Shown: in pieces, positions 36,758 to 44,777 of the stretch
Layout: each line of letters opens with the position of its first letter
How positions within the stretch are numbered: the stretch's first letter is position 1
Assembly (NCBI GenBank): GCA_964630925.1
Contig: CAZVZK010000025.1
Coordinates: forward strand, 19,934-83,933
Direction: 5' to 3'
Source of the DNA: RGDT01 sp964630925
GTDB lineage: Bacteria; Planctomycetota; Planctomycetia; Gemmatales; Gemmataceae
DNA length: 64,000 nucleotides
Position numbers and translations under genes: made by a program
Notes under the pieces: generated by a model
Seen by the model: the letters and a program-made list of their open reading frames with translations, nothing else
The model's database searches: none
What the model was told of the DNA's origin: nothing

Positions 36758-37777
36758 TCATCCCATCGCCCGGATGATCGCCCTGGCCATCTCGGCGGTG
36801 GTGGAGCGTCCGCCGAGGTCGAGCGTCCGCACCTGGCCCTCGGTGAGGACCTTGCCCACGGCGAGGAGGATGTTGGCGGCGGCGGGGGCGTGGCCGTGGG
36901 CCTCCAGCAGGTCGCAGGCGGGGAGGAGGAGGGGGAGGGGGTTGGCGGTGTCCTCGGGGATCTGGTCGCGGCTGCCGCCGTGGAACGACTCGTAGACGCG
37001 CAGGCCGTCGCCGACGTTGATGCCGTGGGCGGTGCTGATGCCGCCGACGACGCCGGCCCCGAGGTCGCTGGTGAGGTCGCCGTAGAGGTTGCCCATGACG
37101 AGGACGTCGAACTGGGTGGGGCGGGACACCATCTGCATGCAGCAGTTGTCCACGATCAGCTCGCGGGCCTTGAGCTGGGGGTGGCGGGCGGCCTCCTCGC
37201 GGAAGGCATCGAGGAACAGGCCGTCGGCCAGCTTGAGGATGTTGGCCTTGTGGACGCAGACGACCTCCTTGCGGCCCTTGGCCCTGGCGTAATCGAAGGC
37301 GAAGGAGAGGAAGCGTTCGCAGGCCTTGCGTGTGACGACCTTGATGGACTGGACGACGCCGGGGACGATCTCGTGCTCGATGGAGCTGTAGAGGTCCTCG
37401 GTGATCTCGCGGATGACGACCATGTCCACGTCCTGGAAGCGCGCGGGCAGGCCGGGGAGGTTGCGGAGGGGCCGGACGGTGGCGAAGAGGCCGAGCTCCT
37501 TGCGGAGCTGGACGTTGTAGTTGCCGCGGCTCTTCTTGCCGACCTCCTCGCGTCCGGGGGGCGGGAGGAGCTTGGTCTTGAGGGCGACGCGGCTGGAGCG
37601 GACGGAGTCGAGGAGCGCGGGCGGGAGGGCGGGTTGGCCCTTCTCGACGGAGGCCCAGCCGGCGAGGTGCTCGTCGAACTCGATGGCGACGCCCGCGGCG
37701 CGCAGGATGTCCTTGACGGCGGGGACCTGGTCGAGGCCGTTGCCGCCGCCCTGGATGAGAGTCACGCGGAGCGTCAT
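36758..37777 (-). CDS. Isocitrate/isopropylmalate dehydrogenase-family protein with altered NAD motif
   Basis: A protein of 339 residues in the decarboxylating beta-hydroxyacid dehydrogenase family. It keeps the substrate and metal site motifs REITEDLYSSIEHE, HKANILKLADGLF (catalytic Lys) and VDNCCMQMV, then NLYGDLTSDLGAGVVGG. In NAD(P)-linked relatives the cofactor loop is HG(S/T)AP...AGK; here the equivalent is HGGSRDQIPEDTANP, so the adenine-binding loop is changed. It most resembles the NAD-dependent isocitrate dehydrogenase subgroup. The reaction is probably oxidative decarboxylation of isocitrate or a relative, but the changed loop makes cofactor use uncertain. Confidence 0.85.
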   Translation of the reverse strand: MTLRVTLIQGGGNGLDQVPAVKDILRAAGVAIEFDEHLAGWASVEKGQPALPPALLDSVRSSRVALKTKLLPPPGREEVGKKSRGNYNVQLRKELGLFATVRPLRNLPGLPARFQDVDMVVIREITEDLYSSIEHEIVPGVVQSIKVVTRKACERFLSFAFDYARAKGRKEVVCVHKANILKLADGLFLDAFREEAARHPQLKARELIVDNCCMQMVSRPTQFDVLVMGNLYGDLTSDLGAGVVGGISTAHGINVGDGLRVYESFHGGSRDQIPEDTANPLPLLLPACDLLEAHGHAPAAANILLAVGKVLTEGQVRTLDLGGRSTTAEMARAIIRAMG

Positions 37778-38115
37778 GGATGTCAGCCCTCCCCCCGGCG
37801 ATGATACGGGATGGGGGGCGGGTCAGCCAGCAGAAGGACGGTCACGCCGGCGAGGGGAGGACGACCTGCGTGACCAGGGAGGCCAAGGACAGGCGATGCC
37901 CGCCGCCGGGGCCGGCGTGGACGTGGAGGCTCCCCCAGTGGATCACCGCTTCGGGGTGACGCACGAGGAGGCGGTCTCCGCCTCTCCCAGCCTCTCCCAT
38001 CCGCGCCGCAGGTGGTGAATTGACCGGCCCGGGGGTTGACGGCGGCGTGGCCGTTGTGTGTGATAAACCGACGTGACGCATCGACATCAAAAACCGATCG
38101 CGCCAAGGAGCGCTC
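37778..38115. other. Intergenic region between divergent genes
   Basis: Lies between the dehydrogenase (minus strand) and DJ-1/PfpI gene (plus strand). The minus strand has a 52-codon frame at 37842-38000 (RLLVRHPEAVIHWGSLHV inside) that reads protein-like but has no convincing start signal; it may be a gene remnant. The AT-rich part near 38040-38115 should hold the promoter of the DJ-1 gene. Confidence 0.4.
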
Positions 38116-38790
38116 ATGGCGAAAAAGATGTTGTTCATCGTTTCAAACGCCCACGCCATCGGGCCGCACAACAGGCGGACAGGGAACTTCCTGCCCGAAG
38201 TCGCGCACCCTTACGCCGAGCTCGATCGCGCGGGGTACGCCATCGACTTCGCCAGCCTGACCGGCGACACGCCGTTCCTCGACGCGCTCAACCTGGCCGA
38301 CGACCCCGACAACCTCTCCTTCCTGGTGGGTAAGGGTTGGGCCGCGATGCAGAAGGCCAAGATGCTGTCCGACGTGGACGTGTCGCGGTACGACGCGATC
38401 TTCATGCCCGGCGGCCTGGCACCGATGGTTGACATGCCCGAACACCCGCTGCTCAAGAAGGTCATCAAGGAGACGTACGAGCGCAAGGCGGTGGTCGGGG
38501 CGGTGTGCCACGGGCCGGTGTCGCTGCTCAACGTCAAACTGAGCGACGGCACACTCCTGGTCGCCGGGAAGAAGATCAGCTCGTTCACGAACGACGAGGA
38601 GGAGAACTACGCGAAGGCGGACGTGCCGTTCGAGCTGGAGTCGGCCCTCGTGAAGCAAGGCGCGATCTTCCACAAGGCCGCGCCCTGGCAGCCGTTCAGT
38701 GTCGCCGACGGGAACCTCGTCAATGGGCAGAATCCGGCCTCGGCCAAGGGCGTCGCCGAGAAGATGATCGAGATCCTGAAGGCCGCGTGA
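38116..38790 (+). CDS. DJ-1/PfpI superfamily protein
   Basis: A protein of 224 residues of the Hsp31-like branch. The nucleophile elbow is GAVCHGP (Cys near 134), with YDAIFMPGGLAPM carrying the motif before it and the Glu in the early PEVAHPY segment. Members act as chaperones, glyoxalases or deglycases. GGAG eight bases before the ATG. The protein is not fused and has no signal peptide. Confidence 0.9.
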   Translation: MAKKMLFIVSNAHAIGPHNRRTGNFLPEVAHPYAELDRAGYAIDFASLTGDTPFLDALNLADDPDNLSFLVGKGWAAMQKAKMLSDVDVSRYDAIFMPGGLAPMVDMPEHPLLKKVIKETYERKAVVGAVCHGPVSLLNVKLSDGTLLVAGKKISSFTNDEEENYAKADVPFELESALVKQGAIFHKAAPWQPFSVADGNLVNGQNPASAKGVAEKMIEILKAA

Positions 38791-38965
38791 AGGTTGGCCA
38801 CTCACACACGAACGGCATCGGTGACCCCGGTCTTCGCCGCCGATACGTGGGCAGGCGGCCCGGCCGAACCGGGGGGTTGCACCTGACCGGGGCGGCATGC
38901 AGGTTCACCGTTCGGCTACAAAGGTGCCGGATCCTCGGTGTGAGGAAGTAGGCGTGGGGCCGCCG

Positions 38966-39097
38966 ATGTCGGTGAGCCACAAGGCGTACGTCCTCGACCA
39001 AGAGGGCTTCGACGCGGAGCTGTCCGTGCCGCTGCCCGGGGTTGATAGGGATTCGTTCGACGGGTTATTTATTAAGGATGCGACATGCGAGTACTGA
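38966..39097 (+). CDS. Possible remnant of a SHKAYxxD-type protein
   Basis: A 43-codon frame (MSVSHKAYVLDQEGFDAEL...) whose start resembles larger planctomycete unknown proteins beginning SHKAYAFD. It ends inside the carbonic anhydrase start, overlapping it by 13 bp. The truncated length suggests a broken gene, and an active short peptide is less likely. Confidence 0.35.
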   Translation: MSVSHKAYVLDQEGFDAELSVPLPGVDRDSFDGLFIKDATCEY

Positions 39098-39744
39098 GTA
39101 GCTTGTTCGTCAAGAACCGGGAGTGGGCCGCCGAGACGACCCGGCGCGATCCCGACTTCTTCCGCCGGCTGTCGCGCCTGCAGTCGCCGTCGTACCTGTG
39201 GATCGGGTGCTCGGACTCGCGTGTCCCCGCCAACCAGATCGTCGGTCTGTTGCCGGGCGAGATGTTCGTCCACCGGAATGTCGCGAACGTGGTCGTACAT
39301 ACGGACTTGAATTGCCTGTCGGCCATCCAGTTCGCCGTGGAGGTGCTCAAGGTCGAGCACATCATCGTCTGCGGGCATTACGGCTGCGGGGGTGTCCTGT
39401 CGGCCCTGCGCGACCAGAAACTGGGGCTGATCGACAACTGGCTACGGCACGTCCAGGACGTCCACTCCAAGCACCGGGGGCTGCTCGCGGGGCTGCCGGA
39501 CGAGCCCCACCGGCACGATCGGCTGTGTGAGCTGAACGTGATCGAGCAGGTGGTCAACGTGAGCCAGACGACGGTCGTGCGGGAGGCGTGGGCGCGGGGC
39601 CAGACGCTGGCGGTCCACGGCTGGATCTACAAGCTCTCCGACGGGTTGCTCCGAGACCTGAGCATGTGCGTGACGGCGGAAGCCGAGCTCGCCGGTTGCC
39701 ACGCGGCGGCCCTGGCTTCGACCGCCGCCCCCGGGAACGCTTGA
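39085..39744 (+). CDS. can: Beta-class carbonic anhydrase
   Basis: A protein of 219 residues with the zinc site CSDSR (Cys 42 and Asp 44) and CGHYGCGGV (His and Cys about 98-101). RNVANVV and GWIYKLSDG are family marks. It interconverts CO2 and bicarbonate. AGGATGCGAC precedes the ATG. A six-bp stem (39745-39761) follows the stop at once and may terminate it. Confidence 0.95.
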   Translation: MRVLSSLFVKNREWAAETTRRDPDFFRRLSRLQSPSYLWIGCSDSRVPANQIVGLLPGEMFVHRNVANVVVHTDLNCLSAIQFAVEVLKVEHIIVCGHYGCGGVLSALRDQKLGLIDNWLRHVQDVHSKHRGLLAGLPDEPHRHDRLCELNVIEQVVNVSQTTVVREAWARGQTLAVHGWIYKLSDGLLRDLSMCVTAEAELAGCHAAALASTAAPGNA

Positions 39745-39875
39745 CCGGTGAGTCGCACCGGCGGCGCGGTGTGCCCGTGGCCTCCTCCGCGGCCGGCCGG
39801 CCGCGCGGTGCCGGACGCTGGGAGGTGTCCGGCCTCCACACAGGCGAGGCCGCCCGCCCTGCGGGGAGCGGGCCC

Positions 39876-41096
39876 TCACCTCCCGTCCCACCACGCGTCC
39901 AGCGTCGCCCGCACCTTCTTCACGACCCCCGGGCGGTCCTTCGCCACGTCCTTCTTCTCGAACGGGTCCTTCGCCACGTCATACAGCTCCGGATCGCCCT
40001 TCACCGGCACGATCAGCTTCCAGTCGCCCTCGCGCACCCACCGGTGCGTCAGGCTCACCGACGGCTTGTCGATGTCCTTCGCCGTGTGCTCGTGGATCTC
40101 GCCGAACACCGCCTCCCGCGCCAGCGCCCCCTTGCCCGCCGCCACGTCCAGCAGCGGCAGGCCCGGCAGCCCCTTCGGGATCTTCACGCCCGCCGCCGCC
40201 AGGATCGTCGGGACGATGTCCACCGTGGACACCAGGTCCTTGTACGTCCCCGGCTTCACCTTGCCGGGCCAGCGGATCAGCACCGGCACGCGCAGCCCGC
40301 CGTCGTAGGGCGACAGCTTGCTCTTGGGCGCGAAGTTGCCGCGCGTCGTCTTCTTCGGCCCCGTCTCCTGGATCCAGCCGTTGTCCACCGTGAAGATCAC
40401 CAGCGTCTCGTCGAGCAACTTCTTCTCCGACAGGTGGTCGAGCAGGTCGCCCACCGTCTCGTCGAACCACTCGATCATCGCGTGGTACTTCGCCAGTTTG
40501 GGGTGCAGCTTGCCGTCCTCGTGCTTCTTCAGCAGACGCGCCGGCGGGTTGTGCGGCTCGTGCGGCAGCATCGGCGCGTACCACACGAACCACTGCTTCC
40601 CCTTGGCCGGGCCGGCCAGGAAGTCGTGGATCGGCTTCATGGTCTTGCGCCCGATGCTCAGGCCGTCGTCGCCGTGCCGGCCCTTGACCGTCATGCCGTG
40701 CGTGAACCCGGCGTTCTCGTGGTGCCCCTCCCAGAACTTGCCCGTCTGCAAGCTGACGTACCCCGCCGACGCCAGGAGCCGTGGCAGGGCGGGGGCCTTC
40801 TTGATGAACGGGTGCATCAGGGCGCGGTCCGTGCCGTCGGGCGGGTCGTTGCAGCAGATCCTGTGCTGGTGCGAGTGCAGCCCCGTCAGCAGCGTGGCCA
40901 GGCTGGCCCGGCACAGCGACGTGGGCACGTAGCCGTTCGGGAAGACCGCGCTCTCCTTCGCCAGCCGGTCGATGCGCGGCGTCTTGACCTTGTCGTGGCC
41001 CATGAAGCCGAAATCGGTCCAGCCCTGGTCGTCGGAGATGATGAGCAGGACGTTGGGCGGCCCGCCGAGGGCCGCCAGGACGGCGAGCGTGAACAT
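39876..41096 (-). CDS. Sulfatase with CRASL variant of the formylglycine motif
   Basis: A protein of 406 residues with a cleavable or anchor-like N-terminus (MFTLAVLAALGG). The metal site is NVLLIISDDQGWTD. The formylglycine motif reads SLCRASLATLLTG, where the fifth position is Leu instead of the usual Arg (CxPSR or CxASR). VIFTVDNG is the second metal strand. It hydrolyses sulfate esters once formylglycine is made at the Cys. The Leu variant resembles some planctomycete sulfatases, but recognition by the generating enzyme is not guaranteed. The upstream coiled-coil gene is 33 bp away on the same strand. Confidence 0.88.
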   Translation of the reverse strand: MFTLAVLAALGGPPNVLLIISDDQGWTDFGFMGHDKVKTPRIDRLAKESAVFPNGYVPTSLCRASLATLLTGLHSHQHRICCNDPPDGTDRALMHPFIKKAPALPRLLASAGYVSLQTGKFWEGHHENAGFTHGMTVKGRHGDDGLSIGRKTMKPIHDFLAGPAKGKQWFVWYAPMLPHEPHNPPARLLKKHEDGKLHPKLAKYHAMIEWFDETVGDLLDHLSEKKLLDETLVIFTVDNGWIQETGPKKTTRGNFAPKSKLSPYDGGLRVPVLIRWPGKVKPGTYKDLVSTVDIVPTILAAAGVKIPKGLPGLPLLDVAAGKGALAREAVFGEIHEHTAKDIDKPSVSLTHRWVREGDWKLIVPVKGDPELYDVAKDPFEKKDVAKDRPGVVKKVRATLDAWWDGR

Positions 41097-41129
41097 GGGG
41101 ACGGCCTCCGGGGCGGTGTCCCCGGAAGG

Positions 41130-41711
41130 TTACGGCTTCTCGGCCTCCTCGGCACTCCCCGCCGGCCTCGTCTCCAGCGACGCGATGCGCTCGCGGAGGC
41201 TGCGCACCTGCTTCGCCAGCTCCGCCTTCTCCTCGGCGGCCCGGCCCTTCTCGCGCATCTTGCGCACCTGGTCGGCCAGATTCATCCGCTCCGCCTCGCC
41301 CGCCTTGTACAGCTCGCCCAGGAGGGCGCAGCGCTCGCGGAGGCTGGTCAGGTCGGTGCGGCCGGCCTGCAATTCCTTGAGGCGGTCCCACACGTTGCGG
41401 AGGCGTGTCGAGACCTCCTCCTTCTTCGCCATCGTGTTCTGCGCGGTGCCGAGCCGCGTCGTCTCGCCGCGCAGCTCCTTGCCGGCGGCGGCGATGTCGG
41501 CCTTCAGGCCGCCGAGCTGGGCCTGCACGCTGTGGTAGACCGCCACGACGACCGCCAGCCCCAGGCCGACGGCCAGGCCGCCCACCACCTTCCACAGCAG
41601 GCCGCTCAGGCCCGGCTTCTCCTCGGCGGCCTGCTCGGCAGGCTCGGCGGGGGCGGCGGGGGGGGCGGGCTGGGCGGCGGGGGTTGCGGGGGTGGGGTGC
41701 TTCCTGCTCAC
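41130..41711 (-). CDS. Membrane-anchored coiled-coil protein
   Basis: A protein of 193 residues starting at GTG 41711, which has a perfect AGGAGG seven bases upstream; longer frames have no such site. The Pro/Ala-rich N-terminus (3-30) is cytoplasmic, followed by one membrane helix (about 37-58, VVGGLAVGLGLAVVVAVYH) and a coiled coil to the end. It may tether or organise envelope proteins. It is 33 bp upstream of the sulfatase gene, so likely one transcript. Confidence 0.75.
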   Translation of the reverse strand: MSRKHPTPATPAAQPAPPAAPAEPAEQAAEEKPGLSGLLWKVVGGLAVGLGLAVVVAVYHSVQAQLGGLKADIAAAGKELRGETTRLGTAQNTMAKKEEVSTRLRNVWDRLKELQAGRTDLTSLRERCALLGELYKAGEAERMNLADQVRKMREKGRAAEEKAELAKQVRSLRERIASLETRPAGSAEEAEKP

Positions 41712-41862
41712 GACGGGCCTCCTGGCGGGGGGTATCGGACCGACGAGGGGCCTATACCCACAACCGGGCCGATGGTGCAACGTCAAGTCGGCGGTCATCA
41801 GGGCTGGCACGCAGGGGCCCGGCCGGCTATCGTGACGGCAGACACCCGCGAGGGCCGTTCTC

Positions 41863-42273
41863 ATGTCCCGTGCCTCCGCCTTGTTGCTCTTGCTCTGGGT
41901 CACCCAGGCCCTGGCCGCCCCCGCGCCGTTCCTCCCCAGGAAGGTGCCGCCCCTCACCGGCCTGGAGAACACCATCTGGCACGGCTCGGGCGTCGTCGGC
42001 GATACGACCTACCGCTTCCGGCCCGGCGGGCAGATGGTCTACACCTACGGCAAACAGACCTACAACACCGGCGTGTGGCGGCAGGAGGGCGCCCGGATCT
42101 TCTGGGAGATGAACGGCCGCTACTGCTGGTTCGAGGGCGAGTTCCGCGACGGCGTGATGCACGGGGTGGCCCGCAACAAGCCCGGCGGCCGCTGGGACCT
42201 CAAGATGAGCCGCGTCGAGACGGACCCATCCCCCGGCGGCCTCTTCGACCCGCCCTTCCGCGAACGCAAGTGA
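41863..42273 (+). CDS. Small exported protein
   Basis: A protein of 136 residues with a signal peptide (MSRASALLLLLWVTQALA-AP). The mature part contains aromatic-rich repeats (TYRFRPGGQMVYTYGKQTYNTGVW, IFWEMNGRYCWFEGEFRDG) typical of small beta-sheet proteins. No recognised family. It is 5 bp before hemF, so probably co-transcribed, with no obvious link to haem. Confidence 0.75.
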   Translation: MSRASALLLLLWVTQALAAPAPFLPRKVPPLTGLENTIWHGSGVVGDTTYRFRPGGQMVYTYGKQTYNTGVWRQEGARIFWEMNGRYCWFEGEFRDGVMHGVARNKPGGRWDLKMSRVETDPSPGGLFDPPFRERK

Positions 42274-42278
42274 CCACC

Positions 42279-43172
42279 ATGCAGACACTCCACGAACGGG
42301 CCTCCGACTACTTCCGCGGCCTGCAGGATCGCATCGTCGCCGGGCTGGAGGCCCTCGACGGCGGGCGCTTCCGCGAGGACTCGTGGGACCGCCCCGGGGG
42401 CGGCGGCGGACGCAGCCGCGTCCTCATCGAGGGCGGCTTGTTCGAGAAGGCCGGCGTCAACTTCTCCGCCGTCCACGGCGAGATGCCCGAGGAGTTCGCC
42501 CGCCAGATCCCCGGCGAGGGGCGGGCGTTCCAGGCCGCCGGCGTGTCGCTCGTCCTCCACCCGAGGAATCCGCACGTCCCCACCGTCCACGCCAACTTCC
42601 GCCACCTCGCCAAGGGAGACAGGGCGTGGTTCGGCGGGGGCGCCGACCTGACGCCGTTCTACCCGCGCCGCGAGGACGTGATCCACTTCCACCGCACCTG
42701 GCGCGACGTGTGCCTACGCCACGCCGGCGTCGTGGACTACGCCCACCTCAAGAATTGGTGCGACGAGTATTTCTTCCTGCCGCACCGCGGCGAGGCGCGC
42801 GGCGTGGGCGGCATCTTCTTCGACTACCTAGAGAAGGAGCCGGAGGCGTCGTTCGCCTTCGTGCGTGACGCCGGCGACGCCTTCCTGCCGGCCTACACCC
42901 CCATCGTGCAGCGCCGGCGGGACGAGCCGTGGACGGAGGCGCAGAAGGAGTTCCAGGAGTACCGGCGTGGGCGGTACGTCGAGTTCAACCTCGTGTACGA
43001 CCGGGGGACGACGTTCGGCCTGAAGACGGGCGGGCGGATCGAGAGCATCCTGATGTCGCTGCCGGCGAAGGCGCGGTGGTGGTACGACTACCAGGCGCCG
43101 GCCGGCTCGCCGGAGGCCGAGCTGACGGACTACTGGCTGAAGCCGCGCGAATGGGCGGATGAGGGGGCATGA
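42279..43172 (+). CDS. hemF: Oxygen-dependent coproporphyrinogen III oxidase
   Basis: A protein of 297 residues, close to the usual 300. Family signatures include FEKAGVNFSAVHGE, NPHVPTVHANFRH, WFGGGADLTPFYP, HKNWC-like LKNWCDEYFFLPHRGE and GGIFFDYLE, with RGRYVEFNLVYDRGTTFGL near the end. It converts coproporphyrinogen III to protoporphyrinogen IX with O2. The ATG at 42279 is just after the exported-protein stop. The last 112 bp are duplicated at 44601-44712. Confidence 0.97.
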   Translation: MQTLHERASDYFRGLQDRIVAGLEALDGGRFREDSWDRPGGGGGRSRVLIEGGLFEKAGVNFSAVHGEMPEEFARQIPGEGRAFQAAGVSLVLHPRNPHVPTVHANFRHLAKGDRAWFGGGADLTPFYPRREDVIHFHRTWRDVCLRHAGVVDYAHLKNWCDEYFFLPHRGEARGVGGIFFDYLEKEPEASFAFVRDAGDAFLPAYTPIVQRRRDEPWTEAQKEFQEYRRGRYVEFNLVYDRGTTFGLKTGGRIESILMSLPAKARWWYDYQAPAGSPEAELTDYWLKPREWADEGA

Positions 43173-43330
43173 CTTTGTGCGAGCGCCCCTTCGTCGGCGC
43201 CTGCCCTGCGGGAGCCTGCCGAGGGCGGCGGCGGTTCTCACCCAGCGCGGCGGGGCCTCGTCGGTGCCGGGCGTTGCTTCTTGCCCCCCGGCAAGCCGCC
43301 GCCCCGCAAGACTTCGGCTTTGGGGCGGCA

Positions 43331-44302
43331 TCACGGGAAAACCTGGGCATTCGGGCCATCCCTGACCACCCTCCCCGGCGGGAATACCTTGGCCCCGCTG
43401 GTGCGCGGGATCTCGTCGAAGTACCGCCCGTCCCCCCTCATCGCGATCACCAGGACTTCATGTTCGAATTCCTCTTCGGCATCGTCGCTGAAGATGAAGA
43501 CGTCTTCGAGCATGGTCCCCAGCGAGAGCAGGAATTGCCTGTTACCGTTGGTGGCTTCGATGTTGTTCTGAGCGACGGTCAGCCGGCACCCCGGGCGCGC
43601 CAGGCGGCTGATCTCCTTCCTGATCTCCGCGGTGAGCGGGGAGTCGCGCAAGCAGATGTCGCTCGCGGACCGGGCGGGCTCCGCCTCGGTGAAAGGCCGG
43701 CCGACCGGGCTGCCGATCGGCGGCCCGCCTGTAACGCCGCTCCTGGTCGAGAAGTCCTTGAAGCCGAGGTACTTCGTCTCGTCCTCGCCGCCGATGTTGA
43801 TCATGCTCCCCGTGCCGATGGGGTTGATCGGGGTCGCCGAGTGATGGGTCCGGCCCTCGCTTCCGGGCTTGGCAAACCCTGAGAGCGGGCACTCGCTGCC
43901 GTGGTCGTGGGGCGTGCCGAGGACGGTCAAGGAGACGAACAGGCTCCCGGAGGGGACCTCGTTCTCGAGGATGTCCATCTCGTCGTCGAGGCTCTTGATG
44001 GTCCTCTTGCCGACGATGTCGTCCGCCGTCTTCTGCCCAGGCCCCAGGATCTTCCGTGAGGGGGCGTTCTTGTACGCCTTGACCGCGGCGGCCGTCTTGG
44101 GGCCGTAGATGGCGTCCTCCTTCAGCTTGAAGTTCTCCCTCCCACGGCCCGCGCTCAGCCGGTTCAGCGCGGCCTGGATCTTCCGGACGTGTTCTCCCCG
44201 ATTCCCCTGGACAACGTGGTCCGAATCCTTGAGCAAGCAGCGTTCGAGCCGCGAGCGGACCTCCAGGGGCGTCAGGAACAAACGGCACTTCAGCAACCCC
44301 AT
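43331..44302 (-). CDS. Peptidoglycan-binding-domain protein
   Basis: A protein of 323 residues from the ATG at 44302 with AAGGAGG upstream; a longer frame to 44620 would include an unrelated transposase remnant. Residues about 35-115 match the peptidoglycan-binding type 1 fold (GEHVRKIQAALNRL, DAIYGPKTAAAVKAYKN). The rest, about 120-320, is an unrecognised domain ending in VRDGPNAQVFP. No signal peptide, so either it stays in the cytoplasm or it is exported another way. It lies within a scar region with the duplicated hemF end. Confidence 0.75.
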   Translation of the reverse strand: MGLLKCRLFLTPLEVRSRLERCLLKDSDHVVQGNRGEHVRKIQAALNRLSAGRGRENFKLKEDAIYGPKTAAAVKAYKNAPSRKILGPGQKTADDIVGKRTIKSLDDEMDILENEVPSGSLFVSLTVLGTPHDHGSECPLSGFAKPGSEGRTHHSATPINPIGTGSMINIGGEDETKYLGFKDFSTRSGVTGGPPIGSPVGRPFTEAEPARSASDICLRDSPLTAEIRKEISRLARPGCRLTVAQNNIEATNGNRQFLLSLGTMLEDVFIFSDDAEEEFEHEVLVIAMRGDGRYFDEIPRTSGAKVFPPGRVVRDGPNAQVFP

Positions 44303-44464
44303 CCTGCCCTCCTTCCACCGACGAGTGGACGACTCCCCGTACTTGCCGACCCGCGGGGCATTGTGCCGACCCGGCCACGGGCCGGAAATCAGTGCCTCGG
44401 CGGGTCGAGCCTTCCCCCACTTACCAGTGCGAGAAACAGGGCCGTCCTGTCCGCGAGAATCATG

Positions 44465-44590
44465 TTGAATGGGGGTGGCGGGGATGGCGCGGACACGCCG
44501 GAACTTCAGGCCGAGCCCCTTGAGGGGCTCGCGTGTCTGGCCGGGCGGGCGGCGGATGCCGGTCAGCGCCTCGATGAGCCGGCGGCCTCG
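44465..44590 (-). pseudogene. IS630-type transposase fragment
   Basis: The minus-strand frame gives LIEALTGIRRPPGQTREPL and LGLKFRRVRAIPATP, which resembles the N-terminal winged-helix part of IS630-family transposases (xxLxxLGLxFRRVRAIPA). Nothing downstream continues it, so only about 40 codons remain. It lies beside the duplicated hemF 3' end, suggesting that a transposition event shaped the region. The match is by eye. Confidence 0.4.
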
Positions 44591-44600
44591 GTGCGGTGGG

Positions 44601-44712
44601 GGCGGGCGGATCGAGAGCATCCTGATGCCGCTGCCGGCGAAGGCGCGGTGGTGGTACGACTACCAGGCGCCGGCGGGATCGCCGGAGGCCGAGCTGACGG
44701 ACTACTGGCTGA
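44601..44712 (+). repeat. Duplicated 3' end of hemF (112 bp)
   Basis: Aligned with 43029-43140 at a constant offset of 1572 bp with no gap and only a few substitutions (for example ATGTCGCT against ATGCCGCT). It encodes SILMPLPAKARWWYDYQAP of HemF but has no upstream start. The two copies flank the peptidoglycan-binding gene as direct repeats, as expected of an insertion or tandem duplication with partial loss. Confidence 0.93.
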
Positions 44713-44766
44713 CACCTGCTGCGCTTGCGCCTTCGCGAGACACCTGCTGCGCCCGCGCCTTCGCGG
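44711..44766 (+). repeat. 28-bp tandem repeat
   Basis: Two copies, 44711-44738 and 44739-44766, of the unit starting GACACCTGCTGCGC, with three differences. They follow the duplicated hemF end immediately, and with it form a patchwork of 475 bp (44303-44777) without a full gene. Confidence 0.8.
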
Positions 44767-44777
44767 GGTCCTGCTTC

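Noticed and set aside
37842..38171. 109-codon minus-strand frame in the divergent intergenic region
   Set aside because: Only its last 50 residues look protein-like, the start lies inside the DJ-1 gene, and no ribosome site was found for a shorter form.
43169..43882. Frame overlapping the hemF stop by 4 bp
   Set aside because: It runs opposite the peptidoglycan-binding gene, and its codon use is poor; only the ATGA overlap looked gene-like.
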